From contig NC_080559.1 in the NCBI RefSeq assembly GCF_030253575.1, forward strand, positions 27,492,501 to 27,556,500: a DNA stretch of 64,000 nt, in the 5' to 3' direction. Shown piece after piece: positions 45,163 to 56,957 of this stretch; positions within the stretch are counted from its first letter, which is position 1; each line of letters starts with the position of its first letter. The notes beneath the pieces were generated by a model. It was not told the DNA's origin and made no database searches. It was given only the letters and a program-made list of their open reading frames with translations. Source of the stretch: Rhododendron vialii. Lineage: Eukaryota; Streptophyta; Magnoliopsida; Ericales; Ericaceae. The translations under genes and the position numbers were made by a program.

Positions 45163-47404
45163 GTAAGTGATTACTATGACTTGGATTTGCAAAGCAAATC
45201 GTTCTAAAAGCGGAAATGTTTGCCCAGAACTAGTTTTTTTGAATTTTGCATAAGTCCACTATAGCAGTTTTCAAACCCATCTAATCCACTTCTAAGTTTC
45301 ATAATCCACATATAACATTATATGTGTAACAAAAAATGTATTTTTTCATTTTTCTCGATTTTTTTTTATTAAACCCGCTACACTTAACATTTAACATTAT
45401 ATATGTGACAAATTTCTCTTTTTGTTTTTTCTATTTTTGTTGTATTGATTTTTTAATGTTATATGAGTGATAAAATTTTCTTAACATACAACATTATATG
45501 TGTGGCAAAAATTTTCTAACATGCAACATTTCTTTTTGATTTTTCTTTTTTCTAGTTTTCAACGTTATATGCTGGTCCATACAAAACATATAACATTATA
45601 TATGAGTTTTTGAATATCTAAATATCGCAAAAAAAGAAAGAAAGAACATATAATATTATATTTGAGCTTCTGCAGCTCTGAATGTCACAAAAAAATAGAA
45701 TAGAACATATAACATTATATGTAAACTTCTGTAGTTCTAAATCTCACAAAAAAATAAAATATATAATATTATATCTGAGCTTCTATAACTCTAACCCTCA
45801 CAAAACATGACATAAAACTATATGTTCTCAAAACAACATCATATCTTTCCAATAATATTATATATTTTAAAAAATAACATTATATGTTCACATATCATGC
45901 CACCATTATCCTTGTTTCTAGTCGCGCCTTGAATCTCAAGTTGAATGTTGATGAGGCCACAAGGGGTCGAGCTTCATTTTTTCACCGTTTTCTTCATCAA
46001 ATCCTTCAAAATTTTGATTTTCTGCCTCCAAATAGCATTCTCATAACCATCTACATATATACATAGTACCCTCTTTCTCATCGGTAAATTCCATCTTGAC
46101 CCCTCCAAATATAGCACGACTTTCTTGTTGGTTTTTGTTTTCCCAGTTTGAGTCCATCTCTAGCCTGGCCTACTTTGATCTTCAAAATGGTTCACTCTGA
46201 AAAGTTACGATCATTCTTGTGAAAATGGTATGCTATCAGTGTCGGTTCCCTTTCAAAAACTAGGCCAATTCAAGTGGACAAAGAGTGGGTTCTCTTTCCC
46301 ATCAAGGACCATATAGTGGGTCCAAACATCTATTGGGCCGAATCGGAACGCTAATTGGGCCGAACGACCTACGCTTGGGCCAACATGTGGGAATGCGTGT
46401 GTGACCTAGCTTTTCATAATTAGCTTGAAGTGTTCACCAAAAGTTCTACGTAACAAATTCTCAAATTCTACAAATTTTGAAACGTTAAAATAGAATGAAA
46501 TTCAAAAAAATCCAAAAGCAGGGTTGATTAGCTTTTAGAACTTTTTGAATCATATTTTAAGTTTCATAAAAACAAAAATGGTACCAGTTTTTACCTTAGT
46601 CTAATCATAAACAGCTAAACATGTTTTCATTTAATTCTACTAAAATTTAAAGTATATATAAAATCTAAAATCTATATCTACAGCTATCGCAAACACGTCC
46701 AAGACAGTCTGAAAAATGAAGTGCCGACCTAAGAACAAGACTTCATTAAGGGAAATAACTCTTATAGTAGCATTGTTTGGTCAATTAAACTAGAGGACGG
46801 CAAACATATCATAGGTCATGATCAAAAAAAACAAAAAAACATAGGTGTTCTATTTTTATTTATTTTTGCTAAGCTGTAATATAGGTGTTACTTGTTGAAG
46901 GTCGTTACTAATTTGTGCACAATAAAATACTAGCTTAGATCATAGGTTTGACAGAGATTGTAGATAACAATTTCGACTTATTCTGTAAGAAGATCTTTTG
47001 ACTTTCCTAAAATCATCTTGTGCTACAATACTTGGAGGTAGCACAATGTGAACTTCGAAGCTATGTTTTGACAAATGCTTTTGAACCTTTTTGGTCTATC
47101 GTGACTCACGAGTGTGAACTTGAGGTAAATATTCTCTAATTACGTGTCATTTAATTTGTTGAGATCTCTTGAAAAACCATCTCCATCACCAGCCGTAAGA
47201 GCATTCACAGTAGAATAAGCAAAATAAAAAATTGTTAAAGTTAGCAATGTTGGATAAAAAAAGTGCTCGCATTGGAATAACTAAATCTAGCAACCTCTTA
47301 ACAATTCATCAAATTTTAGCTCTTCAATAATCAAAACTAGCAATATTTTGTCAATAACCAAATTTTATCTTTCAATTAAGTACACCAACATTACACAAAA
47401 ACAT

Positions 47405-47430
47405 TCTCTCTCTCTCTCTCCCTCTCTCTC
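47405..47430. repeat. (CT)n microsatellite, short allele (copy C)
   Basis: 26 bp with a CCC interruption, like copy B. Confidence 0.9.
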
Positions 47431-48500
47431 AACAATGTTTTCAAAAAATAATTTTAAAAAATTGTAACTTTCAGATTTTTTTTTCTGTTTTTTTTTTCAG
47501 AAACTTTTTTTTTTAATTTTAAAAACTGTAAGTAAATAGAGTGTGTTTTTCAAAAAACTGTTTTTGAAATTTCAAAACTATTTTATAGAAATTTTTTTTT
47601 TACGCAAAATCTGTTTTTAAAAAACTGTATTTATAGTTTTTAAAATTTCAAAATTATTTGTGTAAATACAATTCTTTCAAAATTGTATTTATAGTTTTTA
47701 AGTGAACAAAGTGTGTTTTTTGAAAAACTGTTTTTTGTTTCGAAAAACTTTTTTTTTTTTATATGTTTCTAACATGAACTGTTTTTTTTTTCCTTCAAAA
47801 ACCACTTTTTCAAAACATATGCGTGAAATGAAGGAAAAAAGTTTGGAGGGCCCATTGGTTTTGATTATGAGCGAAAAATAACCAATATGGGATTTGACAT
47901 TGTTAACTTTAGCAACATCTAAATGGATAAACAAAATGTGATGTGACATGTTTTGATTATTCACATTTGCTTATTCTACTGCTGATCTAAGCCGTTCTCT
48001 TTGCGAAATTGTACATTATGGCTTAATGGATGCCAAATTAAACGTTTGTCGAATTACTTGCCGAATTTAGTAGTACATAAATAGATTTGATGGTGCAATT
48101 TTTATTTTTTGAACGACAAAGAAAACTTTCAGTTATCATAAAAAATCAGAAGAATGACAATGTAAATTGGATATTGTAAACAAGTCAAAAGAATCACGTT
48201 ACCCTTGAATAATTAGCTCTAAGACTTCAGTCAATGTGTTTTGCCATTGATTCTTCAAGACCTGATATTTGACCAAAAGTTTTTTTTTTTTTTTGGAAAG
48301 TGATTTGACCTGAGATTTGCCATTGATTCATCATGACCTGGTTTTTTTGGTGAGTGAAATTCTCTTTGAAATGAAGCACAGAGTAGTACTATCACACTAC
48401 AATGTGGGCCATGTGGACTCATCTCAAAAATTGCCTTCCAATTACAGATTGGGCCTGTTCAGGCAAACCCATCCCCATAAAAGTGAACCCAATAATATTT

Positions 48501-48687
48501 GGGAACTGATTTTCGCGCTCCAAGATTTACTGCAGGCGCTCCACCTTTTTGTTTTTATACTGTGATGTTGCTGGCAACATCAGTGTATATTTTGTTTTTA
48601 CATTATGATGTTGCTGGCAACATCACAGTGTAAAAACAAAAAGGTGGAGCGCCTGCAGTAAATCTTGGAGCGCTAATATCAATTCCC
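48501..48687. mobile_element. 187-bp foldback MITE with 8-bp target duplication (copy C)
   Basis: Counterpart of 34145-34331; TAATATTT at 48493-48500 and 48688-48695. The left arm here (CGCGCTCCAAG) pairs perfectly, so copy C is closer to the ancestral form. Confidence 0.85.
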
Positions 48688-49125
48688 TAATATTTTGGGC
48701 TAGAAGTTATGAATTCAGCTCCATGATTCATCGATTATTATGACTGAATCAGATGCAGAGAAAAATGGGTGAAAGGAAGAAAGAAGAAGATGGGAAGAAA
48801 ACAAAGATGGATCGGAGTGGCCACCGATCGAACCCAAGTCTAATCTCAAGATTACTCGCCTCAAAGACATTGCGCTCTTTTGTGTGCTTAATTGTTTGAT
48901 TTGGGCTTTTTAGGCCTTCTAGGGTATTGAGTTTTAGGGTATTGAGTTTTATTTGTTTTATATTTGGGCTTGTAGGCTTTTTTAATAATCCTAATAATCC
49001 AACCCAACCATGCTGCCGGCCGAATCCAATCGAACAAATAAGCAGACTCGATTCTGACTTGGTTCAATCCCTATTGTGCTTGGAAATTCTACAATTTCTT
49101 TGTATGATGTTTAGATCAATCATAA

Positions 49126-49259
49126 GGGGAGTGATTTTTGCACTCGTCAAATTATTAACCGCACTCCCTAAAATTTAACAATTTAGGCAGTAAGAAAATC
49201 AACCTATATTGGTTTTCCGAGTGCAGGTAACAATTCAGGGAGTGCGAAAATCACTCCCC
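49126..49259. mobile_element. 134-bp MITE (copy C)
   Basis: Counterpart of 3286-3419 with one mismatch between the 20-bp termini (TTTTTGC for TTTTCGC on the left). Confidence 0.75.
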
Positions 49260-49770
49260 AATTTGAATAACATATTTAAAGAAAAAAAACAAACCGTTCA
49301 CCATTTACACTTCGGCCATGAAATATTCTTCTCCATATTGACCACAAGCAAGCGCATCAATATTATTCCATGGTAAATCCATGATGCAGGCTGGGACCTG
49401 CGATGTTTAGGATAGTCTTAGAATGCCACTCGATCGAGGGTAGCAGATGTCACTCAACGATATTAACGGTGGACGCCACTCGAGGCGACCAAGTCACACA
49501 CTTGATTTTAGAAGGAATCCTCAACTCCAAGCAATAAATACTCGCAAATATTTTCATTAACTCAAACTCCCCCATTTCATTTATGGCTAAAGCCTTAAAT
49601 AGATATCTTGAAACATCCCTCCAAGAATAGGAAATAAAACTTTGACTCTATATCTAAAAAACTAGGAAGACTCACAAAACAAATACAAAAGCAACTGGAC
49701 TCCTGGACTAACAAAATAAATGATAAAGACTCTTCGACTCACATTATATACTAATGTAAAACCACAAGAC

Positions 49771-51027
49771 TTAAATAATTTTAATTTTTCCAAATTCTGA
49801 CTGCATCAACCCACTACTATTACAAGAAGTAGATTGAGAAGAAACTGTTCCTCTCATATTTGGCACAAACCAGATTAGAGGCAGAACGTTCTTTCCAAGA
49901 TGAGGATCTGGTATGCAACACGATTGAAAGCTTTCTTCCTCCAAATTGAAGATACCCATGTCCTCATCGATCCCCTTGGGCACATAACCTGGACAGTCGG
50001 AATGGAAGTGTTGCGTGTAGTATATGCAGTTAGGTAGGCACTCGGGAAACTCTAATGTTGAAACAGATAGAGAATGATTGTCGCCTACAAATAAGGCTTG
50101 GTTCCCTAAGCGATTAATAGGAACCCATGTTGCCTCTGCCTCCCCAGTTGGATGTTGTAGCATCTTAAAAACAGCAATTCTTGAAGTTTTCTCACCATCA
50201 GGAGGCCCCCTCCAATGCCTTTGTACGTGTAGTAGATCACCCTCTTGTGATTGAACGAGATAAACGGCGTCAGCCATATCAATCGAAGGTTTTACTTGTT
50301 TGGTTAAAGCTATTTCTGTACCGCTAGCAAAGTCAATTTTCACTAGGTTACTCATTCTGTCGACGCCATAAATTTGACCTTTGCGATGATAAATAACATC
50401 AAAACATGAGCATGAGCAATCACGTCTATCAATAAAATTCCATGACTCTTGTCCAGATTTGAACATAGCTAATCGACACATACCATCATAGATAACCACA
50501 ACCTCGTAGTTGTTTGGGCTTAGAGATGGATCGGATGATAGGATTGCCTTCCTAATAAAGTCCTCCGGATCATCATCATCGATGTAACCTTCATAGAGAC
50601 CATAAGGATCTTTCAAAGGCGGGAGAGAAACGGCTCCACCGGTAAAGGGGTTTAAGAGGGTTATGACCATGGTGCTTCTTTCTATAGCTAATAACCATCC
50701 AAAGGCAGATCCTATAAACCTCCTAGTACAAGGCAATGGCAAATCCACTGCGTATGTAATTTCTCCGGTGAGACTAAACAAAAGTCGCTTTGCTGGTTCA
50801 CTGTTTTCGTTTGTGTCCATCATCAACATAGGGAGTTTATTATGACACGATTTGAAGATGCGTAACCTCTGCTTGTAATCATCAGTAACCTGGTCGAGGG
50901 CATAGCGACGCCATTGTCGACAGACGCCACTAAACCTTACGTAGTTTGAGAACTGATCAATTTTTTCTAGAATGGAAAAGAGGAGGTTTCTTGGAAGCCA
51001 TGCCCAATCAGGGAAGAAAGAAGCCAT
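49771..51027 (-). CDS. F-box / DUF295 (KIB-type propeller) protein, copy C
   Basis: 418 residues from ATG 51025-51027 (MASFFPDWAWLPRNLL). The frame runs seven codons further upstream, but from a non-ATG codon. The F-box core is the A-type CRQWRR. Two in-frame deletions distinguish it: three residues in the DGDQTEKTS loop (DGEKTS here) and two to three residues in the C-terminal tail. The promoter region has extra TATATA words near 51100-51140. The gene appears intact. It is the most diverged copy in the leader and the N-terminal residues. Confidence 0.9.
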   Translation of the reverse strand: MASFFPDWAWLPRNLLFSILEKIDQFSNYVRFSGVCRQWRRYALDQVTDDYKQRLRIFKSCHNKLPMLMMDTNENSEPAKRLLFSLTGEITYAVDLPLPCTRRFIGSAFGWLLAIERSTMVITLLNPFTGGAVSLPPLKDPYGLYEGYIDDDDPEDFIRKAILSSDPSLSPNNYEVVVIYDGMCRLAMFKSGQESWNFIDRRDCSCSCFDVIYHRKGQIYGVDRMSNLVKIDFASGTEIALTKQVKPSIDMADAVYLVQSQEGDLLHVQRHWRGPPDGEKTSRIAVFKMLQHPTGEAEATWVPINRLGNQALFVGDNHSLSVSTLEFPECLPNCIYYTQHFHSDCPGYVPKGIDEDMGIFNLEEESFQSCCIPDPHLGKNVLPLIWFVPNMRGTVSSQSTSCNSSGLMQSEFGKIKII

Positions 51028-51686
51028 GCTTGAATGGGCGGAACCCAACTACAAGGAAGAATATAATGAGTGATATAAAATAAGCTTTTACTCAGTGTGT
51101 ATATATATGACAATATAGAACAATATATATAAGGAGAGGCAATTAAAAGTGTTTCCTATTGTAGTCTCCCGTTTTGCTTATAGAAAGCAAAAGGTTTTGG
51201 CAATCCTTTTGTAATGTCTTTCTTTCTTTTCCAAGTATGTAGAGGTATCTTCCTAAAAAGGACAGACTAATCAGTACCGTGGAGGTGGAAATTGATTCAA
51301 TGGATGTGTTTTCTATAGTTGAACTTTAATAAAGAGAAAAGAAATAGGAAACACAATTTGTCTAAATGAGGTGTTTGCATAGTTGAAGGGAGAAGGTCTT
51401 GTTTCGTTTGTTATAACCAAATTTACATTTTTATGAACGACAATGTACAATTCAACATTGGTAGCTAGTAGGGGTGAGCAAGAACCAGATTGTTTCGGGT
51501 TTGCGATAAACAAGGAATCAAACCAATTCTTATAGATTGAAGATTTTCAGAATAAATCCTATCCGCAAAACACATAGAACCAAACCAATCTAATTCATTA
51601 AACTACAGCTCGGTTTCTATTTTGAATCACGGTTTACTTTAAAATTTGAGATAATTTTTCAAAAAGCATTTTAATCATTGCTATTT

Positions 51687-52067
51687 CGACTTTCATGTTG
51701 TTTTTTGTTTCCCCATTTGAGTCCTTGTTTAACCACTTTGTTGCGGGACCAATCTACTCCAGTTATAGGGAGAAGAAGGAAAAAAAAAAGGACCGGTACA
51801 AGAAATTTTTTGCCCATCTCTAGCCTTACTTTGATCGTCAAAATCTGCAAAGTTCGTTCGTGTGAAAATGGTATGCTATAAATGTTGGTTCCCTTTCAAA
51901 AACTAGGCCAATTCAATTTTCAAAACTGGACTAGAGTTGGTTCCCTTTTCTATCAAGGACCCTGTAGTGGGCCGAGCTGATCGAAACATCTATTGGACCG
52001 AATCGGAACAATAATTGGGGTGAACGAGCTACGCTTGGGCCAACATGCGGGAATGGGTGTAATGGCC
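51687..52067 (+). repeat. Diverged fourth fragment of the duplicated unit (D)
   Basis: From CGACTTTCATGTTG to GGGAATGGGTGTAATGGCC the sequence follows copy A 811-1092 with many substitutions and several small insertions. It is clearly older than A/B/C and directly abuts the F-box upstream flank of copy C. Confidence 0.8.
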
Positions 52068-52716
52068 TAAAGCACCAATTGGGTGGACCTTCACGCCACT
52101 TGGGTCGAACGCTCCTTTCAGGCCTAGCATATGAGCAAACCAAGGTGTTCGGCGTTTGGGCCGAACAGATCAGCAGTCCAAGAGGTTGAGAGCTTGGGTC
52201 AAGAGTCAAACCTTCTTTGCCAGCCTGCCACGTGTAAGCCCAAACATCAAGATCCATAGAGCTGGAACAGACTAAACAGGGTCAGAAAGGGTCCGACCCG
52301 AATCAAGATGAAGAGTTCGTGCATTAACAGAATGAGGTTCAGTCACGTGGTACCTGATATGCTATACATAACGTCAATCCAAGAAGTGGTGTGGGCATGT
52401 GCCTAATACGAGCTTGCTCGAAGCCTAAGCCAAGTCACTCTATATAAAGTACAAATAACCCCTAAAAAGTTACGCCGTTAATACTACCCCTAAAGCTCTA
52501 TACTTCCTCTCTTAAAGCAAAGACTCATTGATTCTCATTGGCTGAAAAAACACAAATGGCGGTTCCTTGTCTTTAGATCTAAGTTAGGACGAGGAGCTCA
52601 TCCCTAGATATGAGTCCGAGATTCACTAGGAAAGAACCAAATCAAACACCACTCCACATACCACAATATTAATGGTGGTTCCTTGACTACCTAAGAACAT
52701 TAGCGGAATGGGGCAA
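52068..52716. other. Unassigned DNA, possibly LTR-derived
   Basis: GC content rises. A TATA-like CTATATAAAG lies at 52440-52449 and TTGGGCCGAAC words recur, which suggests a decayed LTR, but I see no paired end or target duplication. No gene is supported. Confidence 0.35.
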
Positions 52717-53143
52717 CATGAGTAGAATGGAGGTAGTCAAACAGCAGGCTGGTAGAGGTGGCATTGTGCAAGGCAAAAGTGGCGGGATGGAAGGCCAAGG
52801 GGAAGGATAGCAGGGTGGCGGAGGTGGAGGACACGAGCAGCCCCAGGATTTCAATGGGTGGTGTCATTTATGAAAAAAGTACGTTAAGAATCAAGTAATA
52901 GAGCACCAGAAGGTTCACAAACTCTATATCCAATGCAAGAGTTGTGGGTGGAAGTTTCCAAACCAGGCAGAGCTCCGGGACCACCAGGGAAGATGCCAAT
53001 AGTCGTGGTTGTTGGTGTTAGTTTGGTAAATTTGGTGTTAATTTTGTTGGTCTTGGGTTGATGAATAAGGGTTCTAAGTTAATGGACAAATTGGGATCTT
53101 AGTCGTGGTTGTCTTAGTTTTTTATCTGTTCTTTTATATATGT
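52717..53143 (+). pseudogene. C2HC zinc-finger gene fragment, left arm of inverted repeat
   Basis: A Gly-rich reading (GGGGGHEQPQDFNG) is followed, after an in-frame TGA, by IQCKSCGWKFPNQAELRDHQ, giving C-x2-C-x12-H-x3-C, a single zinc-finger pattern, then a stop. The same sequence appears inverted at 54783-55446, once in full and once more for the finger-encoding half. It is a broken gene fragment; function is unknown. Confidence 0.55.
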
Positions 53144-53788
53144 CGTTTTATCTCTATTAGTCTGTTGTTGTTTTAGGCTTTTGTTAACACAGTTGTATGG
53201 TTTATCTCTATTGTTGTTTGTTTTATTTCTCTATTTACCTATTATTTATCTCAATCATGGTTTGTTTATTTTTTTGTTTGCCAATAGCTGATCCACTAAA
53301 AATACAAATGACCCATCTATGCTTTGAATCGGTGGTCCTTTGCTCTTGCTTGTGAGTTGTGAGATATAACTTCTTGATCCTTTCCATGTGGATTGAACTT
53401 CATGATCCAAAAAGCATTCGGTAGGGCAATGAGAAACTAGTTGTAGTCTTATTGGCTATCCATAGGACACAAAGACAAGCAAATCTAATTGAACACCGGA
53501 CATTCCTGGGCTTTTCAACGTCTTATATATTTTCCCTCAAATATGTTGCATGGATCGGGACCCTTGCATCACTTGCTAAATTCAAAATGATCCATAATGA
53601 CAAGTTACTTAGAAATTTAAGATCGTTAATCATCCAAAAAAGGGTCGAAATCCGACTTCTTGAGAGTGATTAATCAAAATGAAAATAGATTACTCGTGAA
53701 GTGAAAAGAATGCAAACAACCCAAAAGTTAGAGAAGCAAGATAACAAAATTTAAAGCAATGTATAACAAACAGCCCAAGTAAAAGGGA
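53144..53788. other. Spacer of the inverted repeat, no gene seen
   Basis: AT-rich with short frames only; no repeat or domain recognised. Confidence 0.45.
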
Positions 53789-53945
53789 ATTCACCTCAGC
53801 TACAAGCCTACAACACTATTTTCAGGACCGTAGAAGAATGTCACTCCTCCAACTAGAAGCTTAGAAGAATCTTGAGTGTTGCTCTTATCACTTTTCGATT
53901 TGGGTTTGAAACCACCACTTAAATATATCAACAAAATATAACTAC
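53789..53945 (-). pseudogene. Inverted oxygenase exon 2 fragment, copy 1
   Basis: On the minus strand it matches 19190-19310 (end of exon 2 of the oxygenase pseudogene). Here the codons that are TAA in copies A and B are sense codons (CCCAAATCG; TCTTCTAAG), so the fragment was taken from, or reflects, a gene that was still open. A small insertion interrupts the exon end. Confidence 0.7.
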
Positions 53946-54486
53946 TTATTTCCTTTAGTGGAACAGAGCCTCACTTAGCTTCTTTTTTCTTTCTTTTTTA
54001 AACTGTCAGTGAGCACATAGCCTTAGAAGGATGGGGTTGCCTCCTTATATATAGGCATATCCCAAATATGAGTGGAAGATTTGAGGCATGTTACCCCATT
54101 TTGGTCCCATGTTACCCCTGTTCATCTTTGTCTAGATCTTGGTCTTCGACGTAGACATTTTTCCTTTGCCAATCAGCCGTCAACATCTCCATTATCACGT
54201 CTATGGAGAGTTTCGAGTGTGTGAGAAAGATATCTCCTTAAAAGAGGAATGTTTAAAGGAGAAAACTTTCGAGAGAGAGTTTTCCTCTCTTCTGGGACTG
54301 ACAGTGATAAGTTTGGGAAGTGAGTCGTTTGGTGAGTAATTGCAAGCGGCCAGTGGGTAGTTGCTGAGTAATGTGTAATGGAGAAAACTTTTGAGAGAGA
54401 GAGAGTAGTAATTGCGAGTAGTTACTAGGAAGTAATGTTGAAAGAAAAAATTAGAAAGAGTTCTCCCATTTTGGAACTTGGAAATG
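53789..54486. repeat. Large tandem duplication, copy 1
   Basis: About 700 bp beginning with the oxygenase fragment and running through GAGAGTTTTCCTCTCTT and repeated AGTAATTG / GAGAGAG words. A diverged second copy lies at 55453-56110. Confidence 0.75.
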
Positions 54487-54782
54487 AGTAATTTATTTTT
54501 ATTTTTTGAAGTTTGGAGAAGGGTAAAAGATGAGTCCATGATATGACAAACTTGCAAACGACTATGATTTTTTTATATAAAAGAAAAGACTTGCAAAAGA
54601 TAGGCACGGGCATGACACGACACATGCACGAGATAAGCACAGCACATGCACGAGATAGACACGATGAAAAAAAAAATTCATACTAAGCTTGAGAATGAAT
54701 ATTTAAGTACCCCATTTATCTACTCATTATTTTGCTTATGCACATTCTAACGTTTTTGACCTATAAAAGAACTATGACCATA

Positions 54783-55446
54783 CATAAAAAGAACAAATAA
54801 AAAACTAAGACAACCACGACTAAGATCCCAGTTTGTTCATTAACTTAGAACCCTTATTCATTAACCCAAGATCAATAAACTTAACACCTAATTTACCAAA
54901 CTAACACCAACAACCACGACTAGTGGCGTATTCCTTGGTGGTCTCGGAGCTCTGCCTGGTTTGAAAACTTCCACCCACAACTCTTGCATTGGATATGGAG
55001 TTTGTGGACCTTCTGGTGCTCTATTACTTGATTCTTAAGGTACTTTCTTTATATATGACATCACCCATTGAAATTTCGGGGGTGCTCGTGTCCTCCACCT
55101 CCGCTACCCTGCTATCCCTCCCCTTGGCCTTCCATCCTGCCACTTTCACCTTGCACAATGCCACCTCCACCCTGGTGGTCTTGGAGCTCCGCCTAGTTTG
55201 GAACCTTCCACCCACAACTCTTGCATTCAATATGGAGTTTTGTGGACCTTCTGGTGCTCTATTATTTGATTCTAAGCATACTTTTTGCATATATGACACA
55301 CCCATTGAAATCCAGGGGTGCTCGTGCATGTCCTCCACATCCGCCACCCTGCTGTCCTCCCCCTTGGTCTTCCCGTCTGCCACATGCACCTTGCACAATG
55401 TCACCTCCGCCAACTTGCTATCTGACTACCTCCATTCTACTCATGA
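54783..55446 (-). pseudogene. C2HC zinc-finger fragment, right arm of inverted repeat, internally duplicated
   Basis: Reverse complement of 52717-53143. Its inner half is doubled: about 54937-55171 and 55174-55411, period about 237 bp. One finger copy keeps both cysteines and the histidine but loses the last cysteine. The other has a stop before the finger. Long plus-strand frames here are by-products of the repeat. Confidence 0.55.
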
Positions 55447-55452
55447 GGCCCT

Positions 55453-55584
55453 GTTCAACTACAACACCATTTCTGAGACCATAAAATACTGTCTCTCATC
55501 CAACTAGAAGCTCAAAAGAATCCTGAGTGTTGCTCTTATCACTTTTTTATTTGGGTTTGAAACCCTCACTTAAATATATCAACA
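55453..55584 (-). pseudogene. Inverted oxygenase exon 2 fragment, copy 2
   Basis: Second copy of the exon fragment at 53789-53945, closer to A/B in keeping the AAATAAAAAAGTGAT segment but more broken elsewhere. Confidence 0.6.
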
Positions 55585-56110
55585 AGGAATAAGTATTTAT
55601 TTACTTTTGTAGACGGGACCTCACTTAGCTTCTTTTTTAAACTGCTAGTGAGCACATAGACTTAGAAGGATGGGGCTACCTCCTCATAGATAGGCATATC
55701 CCGAGATGTATGAGTGGAAGATTTTTGGCATGTTATCCCGTTTTGGTCCCATATTACCCATGCTCATCTCTTCTCGATCTTGGTCTTTGACATAGACATT
55801 TTTCCTTTGTCGATCAGTCATCAAAATCTCCATTATCACGTCCATGGAGAGCTTCGAGTGTGTGAGAAAGTAATCTCCTCAAAGAGGAATGTTGAAAGGA
55901 GAAAATTTTCGAGAGAGAGTTTTCCTCTCTTTTAGGACTTGAGGAAGTGAGTCATTTGCTGAGTAATTGCATGCGGACAATGAGTAGTTGTTAAGTAATG
56001 TGTAACGGAGAAAATTTTAGAGAGAGAGAATAGTAATTGCAAGTAGTTGCTGGTGAGTAATGTTGAAAGAGAAAATTAGAGAGAGTTTTTCCATTTTGCG
56101 ACTTGGAAAG
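55453..56110. repeat. Large tandem duplication, copy 2, truncated by gypsy LTR
   Basis: Parallels 53789-54486 to ACTTGGAAA and is then cut exactly where the gypsy LTR begins, whereas copy 1 continues. The gypsy element therefore inserted into copy 2. Confidence 0.75.
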
Positions 56111-56880
56111 TGTGGGGCTCCGTTCTGGATGGTTCGGAATTAGCTCCTGGCTCCTTGCTCAATCCTGCAAAACGAAGCACGACTAAGAGACCACGCCGGA
56201 AGTTCTCCGGGATGGCCCTCCGGTGCAAAAGTCAATTTGCTTGCAAAGAAGAGTTAGGAATTAAGGGCTAGGGTTTTGTTTGAGCATACCTCTTCCAAGT
56301 AGGCATAATGGGATATTTATAGGGAACCCTTCGCTTGGTCTCCAAGATTACACCAACGCTCAACACGCGTCGGCTGATGTCACTGTTGCATCACGTCTAG
56401 GGTTTTACAACCGTTTTCATGATGAGCTGGCACCTTCACGTGCCACCATCATTGTTCTCATAATCGTTTGGATGACGTCACGACCATCATCATTGCCATG
56501 GTTACTGTTCTGATGCGGATAAGCTGGATCGTCGGCCAAGCTTCGCTCGGCACCGAGCGTGTTATGGGACCTTCGGCAGCTATCCAAACGAACGTATCCT
56601 CCACCCCGAGCGGGTTCAGGGAATGGGGAATCAAAGGAAGTGGTAATTAGCGAAAACCTTCGGCTGCAGGGGCCCTCGGCAATGGTTGCTGATCCGAACG
56701 TCCAAAGAAAGATGTCTTGGAGTTGGAAGGAATACTGGGTCACGTTCGGAAGTCAATCGAGCCATTTGCTCGGCCTGCTACAATAGCCCCTTAACCCATG
56801 CCGAAGCTATTTAATTGGCATGGGTTGATTCAAGATTTGGCCGAGCTTTGAACCTTCGACAGATTAATCCGAGCCCCACA
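56111..56880 (-). repeat. LTR of the gypsy element, 770 bp
   Basis: Ends are TGTGGGGCTC and GAGCCCCACA, a perfect 10-bp inverted pair with TG...CA. A TATA box (CCTATAAATATCC) lies on the minus strand near 56312-56326, agreeing with the element's orientation. I could not find a clear polypurine tract to its right, so the right boundary rests on the inverted termini only. Confidence 0.7.
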
Positions 56881-56957
56881 TAAGGTGACAGCTGTTAAGA
56901 ATCTAAACGGGTGTGTCAGTTGAAGAGACGGCTGGCATGGGCAAGGACTTCAGTCGC

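Larger units (their letters stand above)
30967..45309 (+). repeat. Tandem segmental duplication, copy B
   Basis: 14343 bp, the reference form of the unit: it has neither the Helitron nor the copia insertion and shows both empty sites (37284/37285 and the single TGTAG near 42187). It keeps the hAT-type foldback MITE missing from A, but has lost about 280 bp near 34817 that A and C keep. Confidence 0.95.
45310..51680 (+). repeat. Tandem segmental duplication, copy C (truncated)
   Basis: Repeats the unit start through the F-box gene and its upstream flank, then departs from A and B near 51680, so the oxygenase/MITE/solo-LTR half is missing. It retains both the hAT foldback MITE and the 134-bp MITE, and has neither the A nor the B deletion. 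Confidence 0.93.

Noticed and set aside
54989..55507. 172-codon plus-strand frame and its 129-codon opposite
   Set aside because: Produced by the duplicated C2HC fragment read in the antisense frame; the supported reading is the zinc-finger remnant on the minus strand.
56417..56743. 108-codon frame inside the gypsy LTR
   Set aside because: GC-rich LTR sequence with few stops; no domain, and LTRs of this group are non-coding.
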